From Geobacillus thermocatenulatus (GTDB lineage Bacteria > Bacillota > Bacilli > Bacillales > Anoxybacillaceae), in assembly GCF_002217655.1 (NCBI RefSeq), contig NZ_NEWK01000001.1, forward strand, positions 1,312,001 to 1,376,000: a DNA stretch of 64,000 bases. Direction: 5' to 3'. Below are positions 17,695 to 26,367 of the stretch, in pieces. Each line of letters opens with the position of its first letter. Positions within the stretch are counted from its first letter, which is position 1. The position numbers were made by a program, and so were the translations under genes. The notes beneath the pieces are model-generated. The model ran no database searches and was not told the origin of the DNA. It was given only the letters and a program-made list of their open reading frames with translations.

Positions 17695-18135
17695 ATGCGC
17701 AACGAAATGCACCTCCAATTTTCTGCCCGCAGCGAAAATGAATCGTTTGCCCGTGTGACCGTCGCGGCGTTCGTTGCCCAGCTTGACCCGACGATGGACG
17801 AACTGACGGAAATTAAAACGGTTGTCTCTGAGGCGGTGACAAACGCGATCATTCACGGCTACAACAACGATCCGAACGGCATCGTCTCCATTTCGGTCAT
17901 CATTGAAGACGGTGTCGTCCATTTGACGGTGAGAGACGAAGGAGTCGGCATTCCTGACATCGAAGAAGCACGCCAGCCGTTGTTTACGACAAAGCCCGAG
18001 CTCGAGCGGTCAGGGATGGGCTTTACCATTATGGAAAACTTCATGGACGAAGTCATCGTCGAATCGGAAGTGAACAAAGGGACGACGGTGTATTTGAAAA
18101 AGCATATTGCGAAAAGCAAAGCGTTATGTAACTGA
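17695..18135 (+). CDS. spoIIAB: Anti-sigma-F factor / serine kinase SpoIIAB
   Basis: GHKL-type kinase that binds sigma-F and phosphorylates SpoIIAA. The 146-residue product has the N box [13 protein letters not shown] (Glu46, Asn50), the G1 box DEGVGIPD and a G2-like GMGFTIM. The start ATG directly follows the spoIIAA stop, so the two are translated from coupled sites. Confidence 0.97.
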   Translation: MRNEMHLQFSARSENESFARVTVAAFVAQLDPTMDELTEIKTVVSEAVTNAIIHGYNNDPNGIVSISVIIEDGVVHLTVRDEGVGIPDIEEARQPLFTTKPELERSGMGFTIMENFMDEVIVESEVNKGTTVYLKKHIAKSKALCN

Positions 18136-18148
18136 GGGAGACATGCCT

Positions 18149-18901
18149 ATGGATGTCGATGTCAAGCAAGATCAGTCGCCAATCAAAGATCAGGAGATGA
18201 AAGAGCTGATCCGCCGCAGCCAAGAAGGCGATCAAGAAGCGCGTGATGAAATTATTGAAAAAAACATGCGCCTCGTCTGGTCGGTCGTTCAACGTTTTTT
18301 AAACCGAGGCTATGAAGCGGACGACTTGTTTCAAATCGGCTGCATCGGCTTGTTAAAGTCGGTCGACAAGTTTGACCTGTCGTATGACGTCAAGTTTTCG
18401 ACGTACGCCGTGCCGATGATCATTGGGGAGATTCAGCGGTTTCTTCGCGACGACGGCACCGTCAAAGTGAGTCGTTCGCTGAAAGAGATGGGCAATAAAA
18501 TCCGCAAAGCGAAAGACGAGCTGTCGAAAACGCGCGGGCGGGCGCCGACGGTTACGGAAATCGCCGACCATTTAGGCATTTCCCCTGAGGAAGTCGTTCT
18601 CGCCCAAGAGGCCGTCCGCTCGCCGACATCGATTCACGAAACGGTGTACGAAAACGACGGCGATCCGATTACGTTGCTTGATCAAATTGCTGACGCCGAC
18701 GAGGCGTCATGGTTTGACAAAATCGCCTTAAAAAAAGCGATCGAAGAACTCGACGAGCGCGAGAGGCTGATCGTCTATTTGCGCTATTACAAAGACCAAA
18801 CCCAGTCCGAAGTGGCATCGAGGCTCGGCATCTCTCAAGTGCAAGTATCCCGGCTGGAAAAGAAAATATTGCAGCACATAAAGGACAAAATGGACGGATA
18901 G
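18149..18901 (+). CDS. sigF: RNA polymerase sigma-F factor
   Basis: First forespore-specific sigma factor. The 250-residue product has region 2 (NMRLVWSVVQRFLNRGYE, DLFQIGCIGLLKSVDKFD), region 3 (SRSLKEMGNKIRKAKDEL) and region 4 with the DNA-binding helix (SQVQVSRLEKKIL). GAGGGAG lies eight bases before ATG 18149; another ATG at 18143 is too close to it. The stop codon sits in the loop of a perfect inverted repeat. Confidence 0.96.
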   Translation: MDVDVKQDQSPIKDQEMKELIRRSQEGDQEARDEIIEKNMRLVWSVVQRFLNRGYEADDLFQIGCIGLLKSVDKFDLSYDVKFSTYAVPMIIGEIQRFLRDDGTVKVSRSLKEMGNKIRKAKDELSKTRGRAPTVTEIADHLGISPEEVVLAQEAVRSPTSIHETVYENDGDPITLLDQIADADEASWFDKIALKKAIEELDERERLIVYLRYYKDQTQSEVASRLGISQVQVSRLEKKILQHIKDKMDG

Positions 18902-18913
18902 TCCATTTTGTCC
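18883..18913 (+). terminator. Perfect inverted repeat over the sigF stop
   Basis: GGACAAAATGGAC-ggata-GTCCATTTTGTCC: 13-bp perfect arms with the TAG stop spanning loop and arm. There is no long T-run, so termination is uncertain; it could be a 3' stability element. Fifteen bases of the left arm and loop recur directly at 18928-18942. Confidence 0.5.
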
Positions 18914-19039
18914 GCACGGAGTGGGCAACAAAATGGACGGATGTCAATTCATCGGCGGTGAACCATGAATCGCATCCGTCTTTTGGTGTGTAAGCGCATC
19001 TTGGAACGCTTTTTCCGGAGCAAGCAACAAAAGTCTAAA

Positions 19040-19072
19040 AAAGAATGGGCATTTTTTGCCCATTCTTTTCTA
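19040..19072 (+). terminator. Terminator of the spoIIA-sigF operon
   Basis: AAGAATGGGC-attttt-t-GCCCATTCTT followed by TTC and TTTTT. Confidence 0.85.
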
Positions 19073-19106
19073 TTTTTATGAAATCGATGGTGAACGCCGA
19101 CAGGCC

Positions 19107-19136
19107 GCATGATCGGTGTTTTTGCCAACCAAACTA
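19107..19136 (+). promoter_or_regulatory. Sigma-G-type promoter of the spoVA operon
   Basis: GCATGA (19107-19112) and CAAACTA (19130-19136) with a 17-base spacer agree with the sigma-G consensus; spoVA is the classical sigma-G operon. Confidence 0.65.
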
Positions 19137-19171
19137 AAGAAAAACAAAATGGGGACAAAGGTGTGAAGCAA

Positions 19172-19795
19172 ATGGCCAACACCGTATTTATCAAGCCGCG
19201 CCATCGCGTGCAAGTCAAGCCGGGGGCGGTGGTGACGCTCGGGCAGGCGGCCCAAATCGCTGCGCCGGATGGTGGGCTCATTCGGCGGTTGAAGACGATT
19301 CCGCTCTATCGCATCCAGCCCAGCGATAAAAATATCGTCATCATCGATATGATGCAAATGATCAGAGCTGTGTTTGATGTGGATTCCTCGCTTGATGTGC
19401 AGATGATCGGCCCATCGCAGACGATCATTGAAGTCGTCTATGAAAAACGGAACGTTTCGACCGCTTCCTTCGTTCTCGTTTGGCTTCTTTTGTTCGTCGG
19501 TTCGGCGATGGCGATCATGAACTTTCACGAGGACGTCAGCATGCAACAAGTGCATCGCCATCTGTACGAAATGATGACCGGCCAAGCGGTCGATAAACCG
19601 CTGCTTTTGCAAATTCCGTATTCGCTTGGGCTCGGCATCGGGATGATTTTATTTTTCAACCATTGGTTCCGCAAACGAATCAACGAGGAGCCCAGCCCTC
19701 TTGAAGTCGAAATGTTCAACTACCAGCAATCGATCGATCAGTACGTCATTTTGCATGAAAACAAAGAAAGCTTGAGGCCTCTTGACGACGCTTGA
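19172..19795 (+). CDS. spoVAA: Stage V sporulation protein AA
   Basis: First gene of the spoVA operon, whose products import dipicolinic acid into the forespore and release it at germination. The 207-residue product has an N-terminal globular domain and two C-terminal membrane segments (SFVLVWLLLFVGSAMAIMN and the one near IPYSLGLGIGMILFF). MNFHEDVSM and INEEPSPLEVEMFNYQQ are hallmark SpoVAA stretches. GGTG-type ribosome site before ATG 19172; an in-frame ATG at 19109 lies inside the promoter. Confidence 0.93.
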   Translation: MANTVFIKPRHRVQVKPGAVVTLGQAAQIAAPDGGLIRRLKTIPLYRIQPSDKNIVIIDMMQMIRAVFDVDSSLDVQMIGPSQTIIEVVYEKRNVSTASFVLVWLLLFVGSAMAIMNFHEDVSMQQVHRHLYEMMTGQAVDKPLLLQIPYSLGLGIGMILFFNHWFRKRINEEPSPLEVEMFNYQQSIDQYVILHENKESLRPLDDA

Positions 19796-20213
19796 GATTT
19801 TGCTGGTAGTGTTCGTCGGCTTCGCCGGAGGGTTGGCGGTCGGAACCGGATTTGTCGCTTTTTTGGTCGTGCTTGGAGTCATCCCGCGCCTGACGCAGCT
19901 GACGAAAACGCCAAAACGCATTCACGCCTATGAATGGGGGGCTGTAGCCGGGGCCATCGTTGGCGGTTGGATGAGTTTGCGCCATTCGGTTTGGCATTTA
20001 TCCAAATATTGGCTAGTGCCGATCGGATTGTTTCATGGTGTGTTTATCGGAATGCTCGCTGCCGCTTTAACAGAGGTGTTGAACGTTTGGCCGATTTTAG
20101 CGAAGCGGATCGGCGTCGATGATAAAATCGTCATTTTACTTATGGCCATCGCCTTTGGCAAAGTGGCCGGTTCGTTGTTTCATTGGCTTTATTTTGTCGA
20201 TCACTTTCGCTGA
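19782..20213 (+). CDS. spoVAB: Stage V sporulation protein AB
   Basis: A 143-residue integral membrane protein with about four hydrophobic segments, starting MTTLEILLVVFVGFAGGLAV. It overlaps the end of spoVAA by 14 bases and starts with TTG at 19782, with a weak GAGG nearby, suggesting translational coupling. SpoVAB is required for dipicolinate uptake, but its own biochemical role is unclear. Confidence 0.9.
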   Translation: MTTLEILLVVFVGFAGGLAVGTGFVAFLVVLGVIPRLTQLTKTPKRIHAYEWGAVAGAIVGGWMSLRHSVWHLSKYWLVPIGLFHGVFIGMLAAALTEVLNVWPILAKRIGVDDKIVILLMAIAFGKVAGSLFHWLYFVDHFR

Positions 20214-20230
20214 CAAAGGGGGAAGGAAAC

Positions 20231-20659
20231 GTGGGATTAAAGTCCGATTATGTCCGCGAGGTGAAGGCGTTTCAGCCTTCTCCCCCATACGCCGCCAATG
20301 CGGTAAAAGCGTTTTTTGTCGGTGGGATGTTTTGTGCGTTGGCGCAATGGCTCGCTGATTGGTATGGCGGCACGTTTGCCGCTTCGCCGCTCGAGGCCCA
20401 TCTGTGGGCGTCTATGGTGATGGCTGGATTGGCGATTGTGCTGACGGCCGTCGGGAAATATGATGATTTCAGCCAATTTGCCGGTGCGGGGGCGACGATG
20501 CTCATTACAGGGCTGGCCAATGCGATCGCCAGCGCCGCTATCGAGCATCGCAGCGAAGGATGGACGGCCGGGGTGGCCGGGCAGATGTTGAAAGCCGGTG
20601 GGGCAGCGGTCATTTATGGTCTGATTGCCGCCTATGTGCTTGGCCTTGTTTGGCCGTGA
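20231..20659 (+). CDS. spoVAC: Stage V sporulation protein AC
   Basis: A 142-residue membrane protein, reported in B. subtilis to act as a mechanosensitive channel for dipicolinate release. Features include AANAVKAFFVGGMFCALAQ, and GKYDDFSQFAGAGATMLITG, shared with SpoVAE. It begins with GTG at 20231 after GGGGGAAGGA. About four membrane segments are visible. Confidence 0.93.
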   Translation: MGLKSDYVREVKAFQPSPPYAANAVKAFFVGGMFCALAQWLADWYGGTFAASPLEAHLWASMVMAGLAIVLTAVGKYDDFSQFAGAGATMLITGLANAIASAAIEHRSEGWTAGVAGQMLKAGGAAVIYGLIAAYVLGLVWP

Positions 20660-20677
20660 CGAAAAGAGGGATTGGCC

Positions 20678-21706
20678 ATGAAACGTGTCGGAAAGCAGAC
20701 ATGGGTGTTTGACGATGGTGTTTACATCCAAGCGGCCGCTGCCGCGGTCGGGCCGCTTGAAGCCGACGGGCCGCTCGGAAGTTATTTTGATGTTTGCCAT
20801 CGCGACTTATATTGCGGCGAAGCGACGTGGGAGCTGGCCGAGCGGAGGCTGATGCGGGAGGCGGTGGACTGCTGCTTGCAAAAGGCGGGCGTCTCTGCCG
20901 AAGAAGTCGATCTATTTTTGGCCGGTGATTTGTTAAACCAAAATGCGACATCGAATTATGTCGCCCGCGAGCTGCCGATTCCGTTTTTATGCTTGTTCGG
21001 CGCCTGTTCGACCTCGATGCAAACGTTGGCGGCAGCCGCTGCGTTTGTCGCTGGTGGATTGGCTGATCGGGCGCTTGCGGCGACAAGCAGTCATAACGCG
21101 ACGGCCGAACGGCAGTTTCGCTACCCGACTGAACTGGGGGTGCAAAAGCCGAAAACGGCGACGTTCACCGTCACGGGCGCCGGCGCCGCGCTCGTTGGCC
21201 GCGCGCCGGGACGTTGGCGCGTCCGGGCGGCGACGATCGGCAAAGTCGTTGACGCCGGGCTGAAAAACCCACTCGACATGGGGGCGGCGATGGCCCCGGC
21301 GGCGGCCGATACGATCGAGCAGCATTTCCGTGACTTAGGCGTCTCGCCGGGCGATTACGATTTGATTGTCACCGGCGACTTGTCGCGCGTCGGCAGCGTC
21401 ATCGTCCGCGAGTTGCTTGCTGAATCAGGCTACGATGTGACCGACGTTTACAACGATTGCGGGCTGATGATTTACCGGCCAGATCAAAAGGTGTTCGCCG
21501 GCGGCAGCGGCTGCGCCTGCTCGGCGGTCGTCACGTACGGGTATTTGCTTCAAGAGCTCGCCCGCGGAACGTTTCGACGCCTGTTTGTCGTCGCTACCGG
21601 GGCGCTCTTGAGTCAAACGATGGTGCAGCAAAAACAGTCGATCCCAGCGATCGCTCACGGCGTCGTCATCGAAGCGGCTGGACAGGAGCCGGATTTGCCG
21701 CCGTAG
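20678..21706 (+). CDS. spoVAD: Stage V sporulation protein AD
   Basis: A 342-residue soluble protein with a thiolase-like fold that binds dipicolinic acid. FGACSTSMQTLAAAA contains the cysteine of the thiolase-like nucleophile position, and TSSHNATAERQFRYPTELG is a family hallmark. ATG 20678 follows AAGAGGGATTGG; a TTG six bases upstream is less likely. It lies between the two membrane subunits SpoVAC and SpoVAEb, with which it probably forms the transporter. Confidence 0.95.
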   Translation: MKRVGKQTWVFDDGVYIQAAAAAVGPLEADGPLGSYFDVCHRDLYCGEATWELAERRLMREAVDCCLQKAGVSAEEVDLFLAGDLLNQNATSNYVARELPIPFLCLFGACSTSMQTLAAAAAFVAGGLADRALAATSSHNATAERQFRYPTELGVQKPKTATFTVTGAGAALVGRAPGRWRVRAATIGKVVDAGLKNPLDMGAAMAPAAADTIEQHFRDLGVSPGDYDLIVTGDLSRVGSVIVRELLAESGYDVTDVYNDCGLMIYRPDQKVFAGGSGCACSAVVTYGYLLQELARGTFRRLFVVATGALLSQTMVQQKQSIPAIAHGVVIEAAGQEPDLPP

Positions 21707-21745
21707 GACGTCTTTTATTTGGGAATGATCAGGAGGGAATGTGAT

Positions 21746-22096
21746 ATGGAATACGTCCGTGCCTTTCTCGCCGGCGGGCTGCTGTGCGCCATCGTTCAGC
21801 TCATCATCGACCGCGGCAAATGGACGCCGGCTGGCGTCGCCGGTTCGCTTGTCGTCTTTGGCGTACTCCTTGGCTTTGGCGGCGTCTATGATCCATTCGT
21901 CGCTTGGGCTGGCGCCGGGGCGACGATGCCGCTATGCGGATTTGGGTATTGGTTGGCGAAAGGGGCCATGGCAGAACCGCGGCCGGAGGGATTTGTCGAA
22001 ACCGGAGCAGCGGTGTTCCGATTTGCCGGCGCCTTGTTCGCTTTTATCGTGGCTGGCTCTTTTGCCGCGGCGCTCACTTGCAAACCGAAAGGGTAG
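21746..22096 (+). CDS. spoVAE: Stage V sporulation protein AEb
   Basis: A 116-residue membrane protein homologous to SpoVAC ([20 protein letters not shown] parallels the SpoVAC GKYDDFSQFAGAGATM). Start ATG 21746 after AGGAGGGAATG. It corresponds to SpoVAEb of B. subtilis, here a separate gene from SpoVAEa. Confidence 0.9.
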   Translation: MEYVRAFLAGGLLCAIVQLIIDRGKWTPAGVAGSLVVFGVLLGFGGVYDPFVAWAGAGATMPLCGFGYWLAKGAMAEPRPEGFVETGAAVFRFAGALFAFIVAGSFAAALTCKPKG

Positions 22097-22098
22097 AG

Positions 22099-22713
22099 AT
22101 GATGGAAAAACGACGAGTCATTTTAGTAACGGATGGGGACGAGTTCGCCTGCCGGGCGATTGAGCGGGTTGCCGCCGAGATCGGCGGCCGTTGCATTTCT
22201 CGCTCGCAAGGCAATCCGACGAAACTGAGCGGTGAACAGTTGGTCGAACTCATTTTGCAAACGCCGCACGATCCAGTGTTTGTCATGTTTGACGATTGCG
22301 GCGCCCTCGGGGAGGGGGCCGGAGAGCAGGCGCTTCGCTATGTGGCGGGGCATGAGCAAATTGAGGTGCTCGGGGCGCTGGCGGTTGCCTCCAATACGCA
22401 CCAGCATGAATGGACAAAAGTGCATGTGAGCATCGACCGTGACGGCGTGATGACCGAATATGGGGTCGATAAAGAAGGCGTCCGGGACCTCGAGATCGGG
22501 CGGATCAATGGCGATACCGTCTACTGCCTTGACCGGCTGAACATCCCGCTCATCGTCGGCATCGGCGACATCGGCAAAATGGGATATCGAGACCATGCGA
22601 AATACGGAGCGCCGATTACGCGCAAGGCGGTCGAGTTGATTCTCGAAAGGAGTGGTGGCCATGCCGGAAAAAGAAAAGAAACCGAAAGCGCCGATCGCGA
22701 AGCGGCTCGTTGA
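22099..22713 (+). CDS. spoVAEA: Stage V sporulation protein AEa
   Basis: A 204-residue soluble protein starting [18 protein letters not shown], the typical SpoVAEa opening, with [15 protein letters not shown] and the C-terminal [13 protein letters not shown]. Two ATG codons (22099, 22102) directly follow the spoVAE stop. Its 3' end overlaps spoVAF by about 50 bases in another frame. Role in germination is auxiliary. Confidence 0.9.
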   Translation: MMEKRRVILVTDGDEFACRAIERVAAEIGGRCISRSQGNPTKLSGEQLVELILQTPHDPVFVMFDDCGALGEGAGEQALRYVAGHEQIEVLGALAVASNTHQHEWTKVHVSIDRDGVMTEYGVDKEGVRDLEIGRINGDTVYCLDRLNIPLIVGIGDIGKMGYRDHAKYGAPITRKAVELILERSGGHAGKRKETESADREAAR

Positions 22714-24139
22714 CAACGCGAAGTTTTTGCAACAGCGGATCGGCGTCGGGACAAGCTTTGATTTAGGCGTGCGGAAAATCTATGTCCTAAACCGGGAAGT
22801 ACATATTTACTACTGCAACGGTTTATGCGACACGCAATACATTATCGAATTGTTAAAACAAATTGTGCGCGTCAACGATGATGAACGCCAGGCGTCCCAA
22901 GCGTGGCAGATCATCGAAAATCGACTCGTTCATCAGCAAGTCAGTCCGGTGACGAGCCTCGACGAAGCGGTTGACAAGCTGCTGTCGGGCTTGATCATCG
23001 TCTTGATTGAAGGCGAATCGACCGGATTTGCTGTCGACGTCCGCAGCTATCCGGGTCGGCAGCCGCAAGAGCCGGATACGGAAAAAGTTGTGCGCGGCGC
23101 CCGCGACGGCTACGTCGAGAACATCATTGTCAACACGGCGCTCACCCGCCGCCGCATCCGCGACGAGCGGCTGCGCTTTGAAATTTTGCAAGTCGGCGAG
23201 CGGTCAAAAACGGACGTATGCATCGCCTATATTAAAGACGTCGCTGACCCGGGGCTTGTTGAACTCGTCAAGAAAGAGTTGCAGCAAATCAACGTCGATG
23301 GACTGACGATGGGCGACAAAACAGTCGAAGAGTTTTTAGTCAAGCAAGGATACAACCCGTACCCGCTCGTCCGTTATACCGAGAGGCCGGATGTAGCAGC
23401 GACGCACCTGCTTGAAGGGCACGTGCTCATTATGGTTGATACATCGCCAAGCGTCATCATCACGCCGACAACATTTTTCCACCACGTCCAGCATGCCGAG
23501 GAATACCGGCAGTCGCCAGGGGTCGGGACGTTTGTGCGCTGGGTGCGGTTTTTAGGCATTTTGACGTCGTTGTTTTTGCTGCCGCTGTGGGTGCTGTTCG
23601 TCCTTGAACCGTCGTTGCTGCCCGAATCGTGGGCGTTTATTGGGCCGAACAAACAAACGAACATCCCGATCATTGTGCAAATTTTGCTCGCTGATTTTGG
23701 GATTGAGTTTTTGCGGATGGCAGCCATTCATACCCCGACGCCGCTATCAACCGCGATGGGTTTGATTGCCGCCGTCTTGATCGGACAAATCGCCATCGAT
23801 GTCGGGCTGTTTGTGCCGGAAGTGATCTTGTACATTTCGGTGGCGGCGATCGGTTCATTTGCGACGCCAAGCTATGAGTTGAGCGTGGCGAATAAGATTT
23901 CTCGATTGGCATTGGTCATTCTTGTCGCCTTGTTTAAAGTGCCCGGGCTCGTCATTGGCACGACCGTTTATTTGCTTTGGCTCGCCAGCATCCGCTCGCT
24001 TAATACGCCGTACTTATGGCCGTTCATCCCGTTCGATCCAGCGGCATTTATGCAAATTGTCGTCCGCCGTTCGGTTGCCGGAGCGAGAGTGCGCCCGAGC
24101 ATCGTTCACCCGCAAGACCGGCAAAAACAGCCGTCATGA
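22661..24139 (+). CDS. spoVAF: Stage V sporulation protein AF (GerA family)
   Basis: A 492-residue homologue of GerA-type germinant receptor A subunits. The N-terminal soluble half (to about residue 280) contains [17 protein letters not shown] and [18 protein letters not shown]; the C-terminal half has about five membrane segments and [23 protein letters not shown] 22661 follows GAAAGGAGTGG. It is the last spoVA gene, terminated just downstream. Confidence 0.94.
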   Translation: MPEKEKKPKAPIAKRLVDNAKFLQQRIGVGTSFDLGVRKIYVLNREVHIYYCNGLCDTQYIIELLKQIVRVNDDERQASQAWQIIENRLVHQQVSPVTSLDEAVDKLLSGLIIVLIEGESTGFAVDVRSYPGRQPQEPDTEKVVRGARDGYVENIIVNTALTRRRIRDERLRFEILQVGERSKTDVCIAYIKDVADPGLVELVKKELQQINVDGLTMGDKTVEEFLVKQGYNPYPLVRYTERPDVAATHLLEGHVLIMVDTSPSVIITPTTFFHHVQHAEEYRQSPGVGTFVRWVRFLGILTSLFLLPLWVLFVLEPSLLPESWAFIGPNKQTNIPIIVQILLADFGIEFLRMAAIHTPTPLSTAMGLIAAVLIGQIAIDVGLFVPEVILYISVAAIGSFATPSYELSVANKISRLALVILVALFKVPGLVIGTTVYLLWLASIRSLNTPYLWPFIPFDPAAFMQIVVRRSVAGARVRPSIVHPQDRQKQPS

Positions 24140-24157
24140 CGCGAACGATCCATTTGG

Positions 24158-24194
24158 AAGCGGCCGTCTCCACCTATTGGCGGCCGCTTTTTTC
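24158..24194 (+). terminator. Terminator of the spoVA operon
   Basis: AAGCGGCCG-tctccacctattgg-CGGCCGCTT followed by TTTTT. Confidence 0.88.
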
Positions 24195-24218
24195 GTTTTA
24201 GCGCTATTGCAACTTTTT

Positions 24219-24410
24219 TATAATTATGATAAGTTATATTTAATTGCTTGCACTGATGGTGCTTGCCTCAGTGCTTCGCACGTTTGCACGGACGGAATGG
24301 GCATGGCCCAGCGCGGGGTGTGCGGCCTTCCGTTTCAAGGCAGAGCCGATGGCGCTCTGCGGTTTTCCATTTTGTAAAGGCAGTTGCCGATTTTGCAAAC
24401 TGTCTTTTTT
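24219..24410 (+). ncRNA. Structured leader of lysA with attenuator-like terminator
   Basis: This 230-base untranslated region contains a TATAAT (24219-24224), alternative hairpins sharing bases (GCACTGA/TCAGTGC at 24250-24274 versus GTGC-ttc-GCAC at 24271-24281), and a possible three-way junction closed by ACGGAA/TTCCGT (24292-24333) containing TGGGC-atg-GCCCA. Next comes a GCAGAGC/GCTCTGC hairpin, then GGCAGTTGC/GCAAACTGTC with six T (24379-24410). I do not recognise the lysine riboswitch or T-box core motifs. A cis-regulatory RNA is inferred from structure and position. Confidence 0.5.
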
Positions 24411-24452
24411 GCTTTTGCCATGCGATTTCGATAGAGGAATGAGGGGTTTGCG

Positions 24453-25772
24453 ATGTTTCTTCACGGGACAAGCCGCGTGAATGAACAAGGGCATTTGGAA
24501 ATCGGCGGCGTCGATGTGGTCGAGTTGGCCAAAACGTATGGCACGCCGCTTTATATTTATGACGTTGCGTTGATCCGCGCTCGGGCGCGCGCGTTTAAAG
24601 AAGCGTTCCAGCGTCACGGCGTGCGGGCGCAAGTCGCGTATGCGAGCAAGGCGTTTTCCGCCGTCGCCATCGTGCAGCTGGCCGCTGAGGAGGGATTGTC
24701 GCTTGACGTCGTCTCAGGCGGTGAGCTGTATACGGCGCTTGCGGCCGGTTTTCCGCCTGAGCGCATCCATTTTCATGGCAACAACAAAAGCCGGGACGAA
24801 TTGGCGATGGCGCTTGAACACGGCATCGGCTGCATCGTTGCCGACAACTTTTACGAACTCGAGCTGATCGAAGAGCTAGCGGCGTCATCCGGTCGGACGG
24901 TGCCGGTTTTGCTCCGCGTGACGCCGGGGGTCGAGGCGCATACGCACGATTACATTTTAACCGGGCAAGAAGATTCAAAGTTCGGCTTTGACTTAAACAA
25001 CGGTCAGGCGGACGAGGCGTTTCGCCGTGTTATGGCATCGGCCGCGTTTCAGCTGCTCGGCGTTCATTGCCATATCGGCTCGCAAATTTTTGAAACAGCT
25101 GGGTTTGTGCTCGCGGCGCAAAAAGTGTTTGCCAAGCTGGCGGAGTGGAACAAGGAGCACGGATTTGTCCCAGCGGTTGTCAATCTTGGCGGCGGCTTTG
25201 GCATCCGCTATACGGAGGAAGACGACCCGATTCCGGTGACAGCGTACGTCGACTGCATCGTGGAAGAGGTGAAAAGGCAGGCCGAAGCTTGCCGCTTGCC
25301 GTTGCCGGAAATTTGGATCGAGCCGGGGCGGTCGCTCGTGGGTGATGCGGGAACGACGATTTATACGATCGGTTCGCGCAAAGAGGTGCCCAACGTCCGC
25401 ACCTATATTGCCGTTGACGGCGGCATGAGCGACAACATCCGCCCGGCGCTTTACGGAGCGAAATACGAAGCCGCGCTCGCCAACCGGGTGTTCGGCGAGC
25501 CGACGGAAGTCGTATCGATCGCCGGGAAGTGTTGCGAGTCAGGCGACATGCTCATTTGGGACATCGCCCTGCCGGAAGCGAAGCCGGGCGATTATTTGGC
25601 CGTTTTTTGCACCGGCGCTTACGGCTATTCCATGGCGAACAATTACAACCGTCTGCCGCGCCCAGCCGTTGTGTTCGTTGAAAACGGCGACGCCCAGCTC
25701 GTTGTGAAACGGGAGACATATGAAGATTTGATCCAATATGATTTGCCTTTGAAAACGAAAGTGAAAAAGTGA
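24453..25772 (+). CDS. lysA: Diaminopimelate decarboxylase
   Basis: Pyridoxal-phosphate enzyme forming lysine from meso-diaminopimelate. The 439-residue product has the PLP lysine in YASKAF (Lys66), HCHIGSQ, the phosphate-binding GGGFGI, the substrate loop EPGRSLVG and the interface CCESGD motif. The ATG follows GAGGGG. It lies after spoVAF as in B. subtilis; the island beginning just downstream separates it from ypuA and ppiB. Confidence 0.97.
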   Translation: MFLHGTSRVNEQGHLEIGGVDVVELAKTYGTPLYIYDVALIRARARAFKEAFQRHGVRAQVAYASKAFSAVAIVQLAAEEGLSLDVVSGGELYTALAAGFPPERIHFHGNNKSRDELAMALEHGIGCIVADNFYELELIEELAASSGRTVPVLLRVTPGVEAHTHDYILTGQEDSKFGFDLNNGQADEAFRRVMASAAFQLLGVHCHIGSQIFETAGFVLAAQKVFAKLAEWNKEHGFVPAVVNLGGGFGIRYTEEDDPIPVTAYVDCIVEEVKRQAEACRLPLPEIWIEPGRSLVGDAGTTIYTIGSRKEVPNVRTYIAVDGGMSDNIRPALYGAKYEAALANRVFGEPTEVVSIAGKCCESGDMLIWDIALPEAKPGDYLAVFCTGAYGYSMANNYNRLPRPAVVFVENGDAQLVVKRETYEDLIQYDLPLKTKVKK

Positions 25773-25802
25773 AGGCCGCCGGTTGGAAAGAGAACGGCCT
25801 TC
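25771..25802 (+). terminator. Terminator after lysA
   Basis: GAAGGCCG-ccggttggaaagagaa-CGGCCTTC starting at the lysA stop. A TGAAAATAA / TTATTTTCA inverted repeat at about 25836-25868 probably belonged to the convergent ypuA before the island entered. Confidence 0.75.
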
Positions 25803-25869
25803 ACAAAGAAAAGGCGCCCGCTGCTTTTTTTTCTGTGAAAATAATGAATCCATGAGCGGTTATTTTCAT

Positions 25870-25911
25870 GCTTGGGTGGCGAGTAAAAGCTTACTCATGG
25901 ATGTTTTTTGT
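25870..25911 (+). repeat. Orphan IS605-type left end
   Basis: About 42 bases (GCTTGGGTGGCGAG..., hairpin GAGTAA-aagc-TTACTC, then CATGGATGTTTTTTGT) match the left end of the tnpB element at 32536-32577 with only a few differences, and both copies follow TTCAT. No tnpB or tnpA follows this copy; cadC begins instead. Confidence 0.75.
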
Positions 25912-25916
25912 TTTTA

Positions 25917-25958
25917 ATTCAAATAAATATTTGAATAATAAAAGAAATGGGGTATAAT
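25917..25958 (+). promoter_or_regulatory. cad promoter and CadC operator
   Basis: A perfect inverted repeat ATTCAAATA-aa-TATTTGAAT (25917-25936) is of the cadO type bound by CadC. It overlaps the -35 TTGAAT (25931-25936), spaced 16 bases from TATAAT (25953-25958). Binding would block RNA polymerase until cadmium, lead or zinc releases CadC. Confidence 0.85.
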
Positions 25959-25998
25959 ATATTCGAACGGAAATTTGAATATGAAAGGGGGATAATGA

Positions 25999-26367
25999 AT
26001 GAGTAAGAAAGATACATGTGAAATTTATTGTTATGACGAAGAAAAAGTCAATCGAATACAAGGGGAATTGCAAAAAGAAGATATATCCAGTGTTGTCCTG
26101 TTGTTTAAAGCACTGGCAGATGAAAATAGGGCAAAAATTGTCTATTCACTTTGCCAAGATGAAGAGTTATGTGTATGTGATATTGCTAATATCATCGGGG
26201 CTTCTGTTGCAACAACTTCCCATCATTTACGCACCCTTTATAAACAAGGGATTGTAAAGTATCGAAAAGAAGGAAAGCTAGCATTTTATTCGCTGGATGA
26301 TGACCATATTAAGCAGTTAATCATGATTGCGTTAGTACATGAGAAAGAGGTGAAAGTCCGTGTCTGA
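25999..26367 (+). CDS. cadC: Metal-responsive repressor CadC (ArsR/SmtB family)
   Basis: A 122-residue winged-helix repressor. The metal-sensing cysteines fall at positions 7, 11, 58 and 60 (CEIYC and ELCVCD), the same arrangement as staphylococcal CadC. The recognition helix is in [20 protein letters not shown] precedes the ATG. The gene is AT-rich compared with flanking chromosomal genes, suggesting horizontal acquisition. It overlaps cadA by eight bases. Confidence 0.94.
   Translation: MSKKDTCEIYCYDEEKVNRIQGELQKEDISSVVLLFKALADENRAKIVYSLCQDEELCVCDIANIIGASVATTSHHLRTLYKQGIVKYRKEGKLAFYSLDDDHIKQLIMIALVHEKEVKVRV

Noticed and set aside
18965-19081. 38-codon frame beginning MNRIRLLVCKRILERFF after sigF
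   Set aside because: No ribosome site, and the frame runs through the operon terminator hairpin; its 3' half is just the translation of that hairpin.
24219-24410. Lysine riboswitch (L box) upstream of lysA
   Set aside because: The conserved L-box core sequences are not present; kept only as an unclassified structured leader.
25859-25911. Reading the repeat after lysA as a simple duplicated terminator
   Set aside because: Its near-identity with the tnpB element's left end, including the preceding TTCAT and the hairpin position, is better explained as an IS605-type end.
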